Positions 8,798 to 15,688 of a stretch of DNA of 64,000 bases are shown one piece after another. How positions within the stretch are numbered: the first letter of the stretch is position 1; every line of letters starts with the position of its first letter. A program made the translations under genes and the position numbers. Below the pieces are notes generated by a model. That model was not told the DNA's origin. It did no database searches and saw only the letters and a list, made by a program, of their open reading frames with translations. Origin of the DNA: Amycolatopsis thailandensis (GTDB lineage Bacteria; Actinomycetota; Actinomycetes; Mycobacteriales; Pseudonocardiaceae); the NCBI RefSeq assembly GCF_002234405.1, contig NZ_NMQT01000014.1:1-64000 (forward strand), in the 5' to 3' direction.

Positions 8798-8844
8798 TCG
8801 TGCCGTCCTTTCGATGCCCGGCCACTGTGCCGGGCTCCCACAAA

Positions 8845-8894
8845 ATGGTGTAGACCAATGTCGGCAGCGTGGTACGTACCACTCCGACTGTCAA
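8845..8894 (-). promoter_or_regulatory. das-like promoter: dre-type site, second palindrome and -35 box
   Basis: At 8846-8857 lies TGGTGTAGACCA, one mismatch from the DasR dre core TGGTCTAGACCA, flanked by A and AT. A second, perfect 14-bp palindrome GTGGTACGTACCAC spans 8869-8882. The two centres are 24 bp apart, so both are on about the same DNA face. A -35-like TTGACA on the minus strand lies at 8889-8894, just upstream of the palindrome. GlcN-6-P-responsive DasR control is expected; the second palindrome suggests another regulator. The rest of the gap to 9085 shows no gene. Confidence 0.7.
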
Positions 8895-9085
8895 GCGGGT
8901 GGCCGGTTCGTTGTAAACGAGCCGCAATCTTTCACCTTGTGTGAGCGCATGATCACGCTGATGATCGGATTTCGAGCGTGTCGACAAGGGCTCGCGAGGC
9001 GCGCTGACATGCGGTTTTTCGTTGACTGTCCCGGTGGTCGGTGCATTCGGCCGGTCGCCGTTGCTCCGTTCAGTGGAACACCGCC

Positions 9086-9508
9086 CTAGCGGTAGTCCTC
9101 GTCGTCCTTGGGAGGCTCGATGCCGAAGAGCGCGCGGGTCTGATCCTGGAGGAACCACGCCAGCGTCGCGGTGATGATCAGCAGGACCAGTGGGAGGACC
9201 GGGCCGCCGTCGGTGAGGATGAACAGCTCGGTGACGCTCGCGCCCACCATGATGCCCGCCAGCAGCAGCGCCGACGGCCCGCCGAAGCGGGGGACGAGCA
9301 GCCCGATCGCGCCGCCGACCTCCAGGACACCGGTGACGTACCGCAGCCACTGTCCGAGGCCGATCTCGGCGAAGGTCTGTTCCGTGTGGCCACCCGCGAA
9401 CAGCAGGTAGCCGCTGTAGAGGAACTCGGCGGCGAGCACGGCACGCACGATCCACAGCGCGATCGAGCCGAGGGGCAGGCTTCGGATACCGCTGGATCCT
9501 CCGGACAT
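9086..9508 (-). CDS. DoxX-family membrane protein
   Basis: A protein of 140 aa with four predicted membrane helices in the DoxX/SURF4-like pattern, with the first helix IALWIVRAVLAAEFLYSGYLLF and the typical GGAIGLLVPRFGG turn between helices 2 and 3. DoxX proteins act in the inner membrane in redox or detoxification roles; no partner is next door to narrow this. The ATG at 9508 puts the first helix at residue 12. No clear Shine-Dalgarno sequence is visible, and an AACAAT 6 nt upstream could be a -10 for a leaderless message. Confidence 0.75.
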   Translation of the reverse strand: MSGGSSGIRSLPLGSIALWIVRAVLAAEFLYSGYLLFAGGHTEQTFAEIGLGQWLRYVTGVLEVGGAIGLLVPRFGGPSALLLAGIMVGASVTELFILTDGGPVLPLVLLIITATLAWFLQDQTRALFGIEPPKDDEDYR

Positions 9509-9542
9509 GCCGGGATTGTTCTCGAGGTGACGGCCGGGTGGC

Positions 9543-9632
9543 AAGGGGGCTGAAGGACGCCTTTCCCGCATGTCACGCGGGGAAAGCGCCCTTCGCCGCG
9601 TCACATGTGGGGAAAGTCCCCTTCAGCCCCCT
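9543..9632. terminator. Compound inverted repeat after the TPR gene
   Basis: The outer arms (9543-9558 and 9615-9632) pair as AAGGGGGCTGAAGGAC-type sequences, and shorter stems with GGGGAAAG cores lie between them. The right arm contains the stop codon of the TPR gene (9623-9625). The position fits an end-of-gene structure for the TPR transcript, just upstream of doxX. It belongs to the GGGGC-rich hairpin style seen at 21290, 29654 and 59653. Confidence 0.55.
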
Positions 9633-11677
9633 TCGCCGAGGAGTATCTGTTCGAGCAAGAGGTCGACGTCCCGGGCGGACTCGGCCTCGCCTATCCGGTG
9701 GAACGTTTCGGCGGCGCGGAGCGCGCGGCGGGCGGCTTCCCGGACACGGCCCGCCGCGCTGAGCACGTGGGCGGCGACGTGGTCCAGCTGCGCGTTGAGA
9801 TGCTCCCTGGCGGGCGCTGTTTCGGTTTCGACGGCGTGCACGGCGGATTCCGCGGCGTCGAGCGCGGTCAGCGCCGCGTCGAGGTCGCCGGACCGCAAGC
9901 GCGAAAGCGTCGCGGCGTTGCGGCAGGTGGCGGCCACGTAGCCGCCGCCGATCGCCACGGCCGCGTCGGCCGCCTGCGCGTAGAAGTCGGCGGCGTTCGC
10001 GCCGTAGCCGAGCAGGTCCAGTTGTTCGGCGGCGGCCATGCTCACCGAGATGTAGGAGTGCCCGGTGTCGCCCGACTCCGCGAGGATTTCGGCGAGGACG
10101 GCGTATTCGTTGAAGGCACGCGAAGACTCGCCGAGCGCGCGGTAGGTGTCGGCGTACATCCACCGGCAGCGGTGACCCCAGTCCGGCAAGCCGCCGAGCA
10201 GGTCGATGGTGTGGGGCGCGACGTCGAGCACTTCGTCGTAGCGGCCGGCGCCGTGCAGCGCGGTGACGAGGACGTACCAGTGTTCCGCGTTGTCCTTGCC
10301 TTTCGACGCGGCGACCCCGAGGGAGGCGTAGGCGTCGTCGACGGCTTCGGCGAACCGTCCGGTGCCGATCAGGGAGAGCGCCCGAAGCTGGCGGAGATGC
10401 CCGCGCAACCGTTCCGGGCCGCCCACGGGCAGCGTCGTCAGCAGGTGCTCCACGAAGACGTCCAGTTCGTCGAGCGATCCTGTGCGCTCATAAGCGATCC
10501 GGACCTGTTCGACGGCTTCGACGGCTTTCTCGCCGACGTTCCCGACGATGAAGGCGTCCGTCGCGGCCTGCGCGAGTTCCAGCGTGGTCGCCGGATCCTC
10601 GCCGTCGCCGTTCCGCAGCGACGCCTCCAGGCACAGAAGAGTGCCGTGCAGCAAGGGATCGCCAGCCGCGCGAGCGCGTTCCGCCCCACGCCGCAGCGCC
10701 TCGTACGCCTCGGGAGTGCGGCCCTGGCCGGAAAGAACGTGCGCCAGCCAGTATTCGCCCCAGCAGGCGGCTCGATCGTCGGTCCCGGCGCGCAACCGCG
10801 CCGCGGCCACCGTCGTCAGCGCCACGCCGGTCTCGGCCTGATCGTCGAAAACGAGCCACAAACCGAGCCAGCATTGGTTGAGAAGAAACCGGATCTCGTC
10901 GCCCTGGCGCCGGAAGCCGGCGGCCGCGCGCCGCAGCCGCTCCTCGGTGTCGCCGCCTTGGAAGAAGATCGCGCGCAGTTCGGCCAACCGCGGGGCGATG
11001 TCGTCCGACACGATGTCGATCGCGGCGAGGCACGCCCGCGCCTCCTCGGGCTCGCACCGGTGATTGTGGATTTCGGCGCGGGTGACGAGTTCCTCCGCCG
11101 ACAGGCCCGGCGGGGGCAGGATCGGGACTCGGGGCATCGCGGAAGGCAGGAGCGGGACGAATTCCGCGACCGGTTTCGCGGCCATCTTCCGCTCGGCGTG
11201 CGCGGTGAAACAGCCGGTCGGATCACCCTCGTCGAGTTCCTCGGCTTCGACGAACGCCGCCGCCCGCATCCGCCGGTGCAGCAGGTCGAGGGTGAGGCCG
11301 TCGTAGGGACCGTTGAGAACGAACTGGATCTCGCCGTATCCGGTTTCCGTCAACCGCCGGGTGAGCAGCGCCGCCGAGGCGAAGAACTCCAGCCTGCCGA
11401 CGGCTTCCGCGTGGTCACCGACACCGTCCAAAAGCGACAGAAGATCGAGACCGGTGTGCTCGTTGCCGGTGAGCGCGCAGAACTCCAGGCGCAGGGCGTG
11501 GTCGCCGTACTCCAGCGGGGCCCCGGAGGAGGCCCTGGTCACCCATCGATAGGTCGACGCGGCCTCGGCGTGCTTGCCCGCGGCCGCCAGTGGCACCAGG
11601 GTCCGGCAGAGCCTGCTGATCTCGGCCCCGTCCCCGTCGGAGCCCTCCGCGTCCGCGCGGCGTGGTTCCACTTCCAT
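9623..11677 (-). CDS. Tetratricopeptide-like helical repeat protein of unknown function
   Basis: A protein of 684 aa made almost wholly of paired amphipathic helices with TPR-like spacing, many carrying Ala-rich helix B segments. There is no DNA-binding, kinase or NTPase domain, no signal peptide and no membrane helix, so it is probably a cytosolic scaffold. It resembles the C-terminal TPR part of SARP or LuxR regulators detached from any output domain. The ATG at 11677 has GGGGGCAGGA just upstream. Its stop lies in a large inverted repeat. It appears to be transcribed alone; the thioesterase upstream ends 78 bp before its start. Confidence 0.7.
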   Translation of the reverse strand: MEVEPRRADAEGSDGDGAEISRLCRTLVPLAAAGKHAEAASTYRWVTRASSGAPLEYGDHALRLEFCALTGNEHTGLDLLSLLDGVGDHAEAVGRLEFFASAALLTRRLTETGYGEIQFVLNGPYDGLTLDLLHRRMRAAAFVEAEELDEGDPTGCFTAHAERKMAAKPVAEFVPLLPSAMPRVPILPPPGLSAEELVTRAEIHNHRCEPEEARACLAAIDIVSDDIAPRLAELRAIFFQGGDTEERLRRAAAGFRRQGDEIRFLLNQCWLGLWLVFDDQAETGVALTTVAAARLRAGTDDRAACWGEYWLAHVLSGQGRTPEAYEALRRGAERARAAGDPLLHGTLLCLEASLRNGDGEDPATTLELAQAATDAFIVGNVGEKAVEAVEQVRIAYERTGSLDELDVFVEHLLTTLPVGGPERLRGHLRQLRALSLIGTGRFAEAVDDAYASLGVAASKGKDNAEHWYVLVTALHGAGRYDEVLDVAPHTIDLLGGLPDWGHRCRWMYADTYRALGESSRAFNEYAVLAEILAESGDTGHSYISVSMAAAEQLDLLGYGANAADFYAQAADAAVAIGGGYVAATCRNAATLSRLRSGDLDAALTALDAAESAVHAVETETAPAREHLNAQLDHVAAHVLSAAGRVREAARRALRAAETFHRIGEAESARDVDLLLEQILLGEGG

Positions 11678-11755
11678 GGTCCTGCCCCCAGAACGATGAC
11701 GTCGACGCCGGATCTTAACTCCCGGAGTTCTGTCATGGCCCCGCTTTCGGGGGGA

Positions 11756-12553
11756 TCAGGGCACGCGGACGGCGGCGATCTGGGTGGCTTGCCCGATCAA
11801 CCTGTTCTTTTCGTCCCAAAGCTCGGCGACCTCGTCCATCCGGTCGCCGCCGATCTCGCCCGCGCGCATCCGCACCCGCACCGGACCCGGCGCCGGGATG
11901 CCGCGCAGGTACGCGGTGAACTGGATGGTCGGCGCCCAGCCCGCGATGCCGAGGTCGTAGGAGATCGGCGGCACCGGGTCGAGCGCCACGAGCAGGCTCG
12001 CCGGGTCCCAATCGGTGCCGTCGGCGAGCCGCAGCCAGGACGAGATGACGCCTTTCCGGGACGGCTGTCCCACCGCGAAGCCCGCCGCGGCCGGGTCGAT
12101 GCGCTGCTCGACGACGTCCATCAGGCCGATCCGGAAGCCGCCACCGCCGTCGGCGGGCACGGGCAGGCAGTCCTGCTCCGGCGGGATCTCGACGGGGTCC
12201 ACTCCGGACCACCAGGCGTCGTCGTCCGTCAGGACGCCCTGGGTGATCAGGGCTTCGGTGCAGGGCGCGCCGTTCTGGCTCAGCCGCGCGCGCAGCTGGG
12301 TGAGGCCGCGGCCTTCGCGCAGCACCTCGACCTCGACGACCGCGGGACCGGGCTCCGGCGCCACCGAGAACGAACCGCTGATCGCGGTCAGGTGCGGATG
12401 CGTGGAGACCTCGGCGGCGGCCTTGGCGAGCACGGCGAGCAGATAGCCGCCGTGCAGCTTCGGCCCGATCGTCCACTGTGGATCGAGCTCGGTGTCGAAC
12501 ACCGGGCCGTCGCCCCGGCGGACCAGGGCGGTCGCGGTCTGGAAGTGCGCCAT
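11756..12553 (-). CDS. Acyl-CoA thioesterase family protein (double hotdog)
   Basis: A protein of 265 aa with two tandem hotdog domains, as in TesB-like thioesterases of actinobacteria. The N-terminal hotdog has the helix segment WTIGPKLHGGYLLAVLAKAAAE; the Gly-Gly pair before the long helix is typical. The C-terminal half contains a second hotdog with the strand PTIQFTAYLRGIP. It should hydrolyse an acyl-CoA; chain length is unknown. It is divergent from a TetR gene, and the shared 58-bp gap holds palindromes, so fatty-acyl-CoA-responsive repression is likely. Confidence 0.78.
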   Translation of the reverse strand: MAHFQTATALVRRGDGPVFDTELDPQWTIGPKLHGGYLLAVLAKAAAEVSTHPHLTAISGSFSVAPEPGPAVVEVEVLREGRGLTQLRARLSQNGAPCTEALITQGVLTDDDAWWSGVDPVEIPPEQDCLPVPADGGGGFRIGLMDVVEQRIDPAAAGFAVGQPSRKGVISSWLRLADGTDWDPASLLVALDPVPPISYDLGIAGWAPTIQFTAYLRGIPAPGPVRVRMRAGEIGGDRMDEVAELWDEKNRLIGQATQIAAVRVP

Positions 12554-12557
12554 ACCT

Positions 12558-12588
12558 CAAGCTGACATCGTCAAGTTGACGGTGTCAA
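12558..12588. promoter_or_regulatory. TetR-type operator between the thioesterase and TetR genes
   Basis: GTCAAGTTGAC (12570-12580, centre G) and TTGACGGTGTCAA (12576-12588, arms TTGAC/GTCAA) overlap, and a looser 23-bp dyad spans 12558-12580. A minus-strand TTGACA (-35) with a TCAGCT -10 at 17 bp spacing, ending 6 nt before the thioesterase ATG, overlaps these palindromes. Binding would block both promoters. Confidence 0.65.
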
Positions 12589-12611
12589 GTCAATGCTGGC
12601 AGCATCACGGC

Positions 12612-13307
12612 ATGGGCGCGAAGCGGACGAAAGCGCGGCCGGGAGAGGGAGAGAAGCTCCGGGGCGAGATCCTGCGCGCCGCCGACGACCTGCTCGGCGA
12701 GGCGGGGACCGACGAGGCGCTGACCTTGCGCGCCGTCGCACGGCGGACAGGTGTTTCCACGCCGTCGGTCTACGCGCACTTCTCGAGCCGTGACGCCTTG
12801 CTGGAAGCGGTCTGCCTGCGGGTCTGGGACGAACTCGCGCGCCGGATGCGCGAACACGCCGCCGAGGTCTCCGATCCCATGCGCGCGCTCAGCCGGTGTG
12901 CCCGGGTGTACGCCCGGTTCGCCCTGGACCACCCGGTGCAGTACCGGGTCCTGCTGATGCGCCCGTCCGGCGGCTCGTCGCCCGGCGCGGTCGCCTGTTT
13001 CCGGCATCTCGCCGACGCGACCGCCGGGTGCGTGCGGGCCGGGATCCTGCGCGGCGAACCGGAAAGCCTCGCGATGGGACTCTGGTCGGCGATGCACGGC
13101 TGCGTGAGCCTGCTGATCGCCCAGCCGGGGTTCGACTGGCCGGAAGAACCGGAAGCGCTGATCGACACCGTCATCCGGATGGCGGGGCTCGGGACGGCGC
13201 TCGCCTGCCGGGTCCCGCGCGAGGCGATTCCGCCGAGCGCCGAACTCGCGGCCGATCTCGACAGGCTGGCGACGACCTGGACGATGGGAGCCGAGGGGCC
13301 TCGTTAG
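12612..13307 (+). CDS. TetR-family transcriptional regulator
   Basis: A regulator of 231 aa. The helix-turn-helix spans about residues 20-65 and reads LTLRAVARRTGVSTPSVYAHFSSRDALLEAV, a strong TetR signature. The C-terminal helical domain should bind a small ligand. The ATG at 12612 was chosen because it gives the normal short N-terminal arm; an in-frame start 120 bp upstream would overlap the operator and the divergent gene. It probably represses itself and the adjacent thioesterase. Its stop codon TAG also forms the start of the -10 hexamer of the next gene. Confidence 0.9.
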   Translation: MGAKRTKARPGEGEKLRGEILRAADDLLGEAGTDEALTLRAVARRTGVSTPSVYAHFSSRDALLEAVCLRVWDELARRMREHAAEVSDPMRALSRCARVYARFALDHPVQYRVLLMRPSGGSSPGAVACFRHLADATAGCVRAGILRGEPESLAMGLWSAMHGCVSLLIAQPGFDWPEEPEALIDTVIRMAGLGTALACRVPREAIPPSAELAADLDRLATTWTMGAEGPR

Positions 13308-13316
13308 GCTTTGCGC

Positions 13317-14522
13317 ATGCCCGAGACCCCGACGGCCGAGGACCGGCTCCAGGTGCTCGAAGCTCTCACCGACACCGCCCTGGGGCACCTCGACCAGGAC
13401 AAGGTGATGGCGACGATCCTCGCGCGCGTGCGTGAGTTGCTCGGAGTCGACACCGCCACGGTGCTCCGCCACGACCAGGAGGCCCGCCAGTTGCAGGCGA
13501 TCGCCGCCTCCGGGATCGAGGAAGAGGTCTACCAGGACGTCCGGGTGGCCGTCGGGGCCGGTTTCGCGGGGCGGGTGGCCGCCCAGCGGCGTCCGGTGAT
13601 CATCGACCACGTGGACGAGACCACCGTGGTCAACTCGCTCCTCTGGGAACGGGGGCTGCGCACGCTGCTCGGTGTGCCGATGCTCGCGGGGGACGAGCTG
13701 GTCGGCGTGCTGCACGTCGGCTCGCTGACGTCGCGCGAATTCTCCGGGAGCGACATCGAACTGCTGAAGCTGGTGGCCGCACGGCTCGCGCTGGCCGTGC
13801 AGATCGACCTTTCCACCACCGACCGCGCGGCAGCGGCGGCGTTGCAGCGGAGCCTGCTGCCGGGGCGGTTGCCGGTCATCGCCGGGATGGAGTTCTCCGC
13901 GCGCTACGTGCCGGGTACCGAGCCCGGGGTCGGCGGCGACTGGTACGACCTGTTCCCTCTTCCGGGCGACCGTCTCGGCATGGTGATGGGCGACGTCGCC
14001 GGACACGGCCTCAACGCCGCCGTGATCATGGGACGGCTGCGCAGCGCGCTTCGCGCCTACGCGCTCGAAACGGACGACCCCGCGGAAGTACTGTCCAAAC
14101 TGGACCGGAAGGTCCAGCATTTCGAGCCGGGAGCGCTGGCCACCGTCATGTACGGGCTGGTGCCGGCCTCGCGGGGCAGGGTCGCGATCTCCCTGGCCGG
14201 GCATCTGCCGCCGGTGCTCGCGGCGCCGGGTCTGCCGTCGGCGTTCGTCGACGTCCCGGTGGATCCGCCCATCGGGGTGACCGGGCCGCAACGGCGAACG
14301 ACGGACGTCGAACTGCCGCCCGGCGGTGTGCTCGCCTTCTACACCGACGGTCTCGTGGAACGCCGGGATCACCTGATCGACGTCGGTCTGCAGCGGCTCA
14401 CCGACGTGGTCACCCCCGATCAGCCCGGCGTGGTGTGCGCGCGGGTGATGGCCGCGCTCGTCGGTGCGACCCCGGCGCAGGACGACATCGCCCTCCTCGT
14501 GGCGCGGCGGGACCCGGCCTGA
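13317..14522 (+). CDS. GAF-domain PP2C-type (SpoIIE) serine/threonine phosphatase
   Basis: A cytosolic protein of 401 aa. Residues 10-165 form a GAF sensor domain and residues 185-400 a SpoIIE/RsbU-type PP2C phosphatase. Metal and catalytic motifs are intact: GGDWYDLF, MGDVAGHGLNAA, FYTDGLVERR and QDDIALLV. Such proteins dephosphorylate anti-anti-sigma factors in partner switching; no sigma, anti-sigma or STAS gene is adjacent, so the partner is elsewhere. The ATG at 13317 has no Shine-Dalgarno but a TAGGCT hexamer (13305-13310) ends 6 nt upstream, suggesting a leaderless mRNA independent of tetR. Confidence 0.88.
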   Translation: MPETPTAEDRLQVLEALTDTALGHLDQDKVMATILARVRELLGVDTATVLRHDQEARQLQAIAASGIEEEVYQDVRVAVGAGFAGRVAAQRRPVIIDHVDETTVVNSLLWERGLRTLLGVPMLAGDELVGVLHVGSLTSREFSGSDIELLKLVAARLALAVQIDLSTTDRAAAAALQRSLLPGRLPVIAGMEFSARYVPGTEPGVGGDWYDLFPLPGDRLGMVMGDVAGHGLNAAVIMGRLRSALRAYALETDDPAEVLSKLDRKVQHFEPGALATVMYGLVPASRGRVAISLAGHLPPVLAAPGLPSAFVDVPVDPPIGVTGPQRRTTDVELPPGGVLAFYTDGLVERRDHLIDVGLQRLTDVVTPDQPGVVCARVMAALVGATPAQDDIALLVARRDPA

Positions 14523-14523
14523 G

Positions 14524-14886
14524 TCACCCGATCGGGTTCCAGCGACCGTTCTCCTTGGCCAGGTCGATCGCCGCCTGACCGCGTTCGGTCATCAGTCCCT
14601 CGGCGATCAGGCGGGCGGCCCGCTCGCGATTGAGCCCGCTCCACGTACTCCGCGGGCGGCGCGGGGTGAACCGCAGCCGGGAGCTGGTGGCGTCGTTCTT
14701 GCGATGCAGCCCGTCGATCCAGCCGAAGCACAGAGCCTGTTCCATCGCCTCGTGGATGCGGACGCTGGGGATCCCGCTGTTCTTGTGCCGGATGACCAGC
14801 CAGACCTCCTTTTCGGAGTCGGCGTGCTCGGCCAGCCACGCGCGCCACTCGGCGGGGGTGGCGGCGGCGAAGGTGGGCTCGTCCAT
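14524..14886 (-). CDS. Short YdeI/OmpD-associated (OmdA-like) protein, apparently C-terminally truncated
   Basis: The 120 residues match the N-terminal part of the YdeI/OmdA family: EVWLVIRHKNSGIPSVRIHE, then ALCFGWIDGL and FTPRRPRSTWSGLNRERA are family hallmarks. Typical members continue with a second helical part to about 190 aa; here the frame ends right after the ENGRW motif, one base past the stop of the convergent phosphatase gene. It may be a natural short form or a truncation. The ATG at 14886 has AAGGAA 8 nt upstream. The family is linked to bacteriocin or peptide tolerance in enterobacteria; the role here is unknown. Confidence 0.72.
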   Translation of the reverse strand: MDEPTFAAATPAEWRAWLAEHADSEKEVWLVIRHKNSGIPSVRIHEAMEQALCFGWIDGLHRKNDATSSRLRFTPRRPRSTWSGLNRERAARLIAEGLMTERGQAAIDLAKENGRWNPIG

Positions 14887-14976
14887 GACCGGGTTCCTTC
14901 CGTCGTAACGTCTGTGACCATCATCGGAAGCAAAGTGCTCATCGAGTGAGCACTTTTCGAAGGGAGGTGGTCCCGG

Positions 14977-15336
14977 ATGGAGATCTGGGTGAACCCGGCG
15001 TGCGCCAAGTGCCGGTCCGCGGTGTCGATGCTCGACGAGGCAGGGGCCGAGTACACCGTGCGGAAGTACCTCGAGGACCCGCCGACCGCGAAGGAACTGA
15101 AGGCCGTCCTCAAGCGGCTCGGACTCGAACCGTGGGACATCACCCGCACCGCCGAGCCGATCGCGAAGGAACTCGAACTGAAGACCTGGGGGCGCACGCC
15201 CGCCGACCGCGACCGGTGGATCGAGGCCCTGGCCACGCATCCGAAGCTGATCCAGCGGCCGATCATCACCGCCGACGATGGCACGACCGTGGTCGGGCGC
15301 ACCCCGGAGGCCGTGCAGGCGGTACTGCCCGGCTGA
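14977..15336 (+). CDS. ArsC/Spx-like thioredoxin-fold protein
   Basis: A protein of 119 aa of the arsenate reductase/Spx superfamily. The N-terminal site reads NPACAKCR (Cys9 and Cys12), followed by helix and the YLEDPPTAKEL segment, and later IQRPIITADDGTTVVGR with the cis-Pro and the conserved Arg. The CxxC pair differs from classical ArsC (one Cys, then Ser/Thr), so a general disulfide reductase role is possible. Strong Shine-Dalgarno AGGGAGGTGG lies before the ATG. There is no ars operon nearby. Confidence 0.82.
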   Translation: MEIWVNPACAKCRSAVSMLDEAGAEYTVRKYLEDPPTAKELKAVLKRLGLEPWDITRTAEPIAKELELKTWGRTPADRDRWIEALATHPKLIQRPIITADDGTTVVGRTPEAVQAVLPG

Positions 15337-15688
15337 CCGTCTCAGGTGTGGTGAGGCCGGTTGTTCGGGGAGCTGACGCACGGGGACGTTTGGCGACGAT
15401 TGAGCGTCCGATTCATGCCCATATGGGCTTTTCGGTGGGGGTCGTGAGTGATAAAGAGGGTTAGAACGCTCCTTATCACTCACGACCCCTTCGCAAAGTT
15501 ACGCAAATTGCCCAAAACGGGCATTCCGGCTGGTAATAGTGTCCCTTGTGGATGGTCGAGGTCGCGATCGGCTCACGCGGACAGTTCAGGTCGAGCCGCG
15601 AAAGCCGATCGCGCCATATTCGCCTTGCCTCTCAGTAACCCGAACCGCCACTCACGACCACCCCGCTGCCGCAATGGCCGGGTGAGCC
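15337..15688. other. Non-coding gap with GTCGTGAGTG hairpin
   Basis: About 350 bp without a credible gene. It holds a perfect 17-bp inverted repeat (15438-15454 / 15473-15489, arm GGGGTCGTGAGTGATAA, 18-nt loop), a second inverted repeat with GCGATCGGCT arms (15563-15572 / 15603-15612), and a lone CACTCACGACC at 15652-15662. The first hairpin may end the ArsC-like transcript. GC content falls locally around 15480-15545. Confidence 0.6.
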
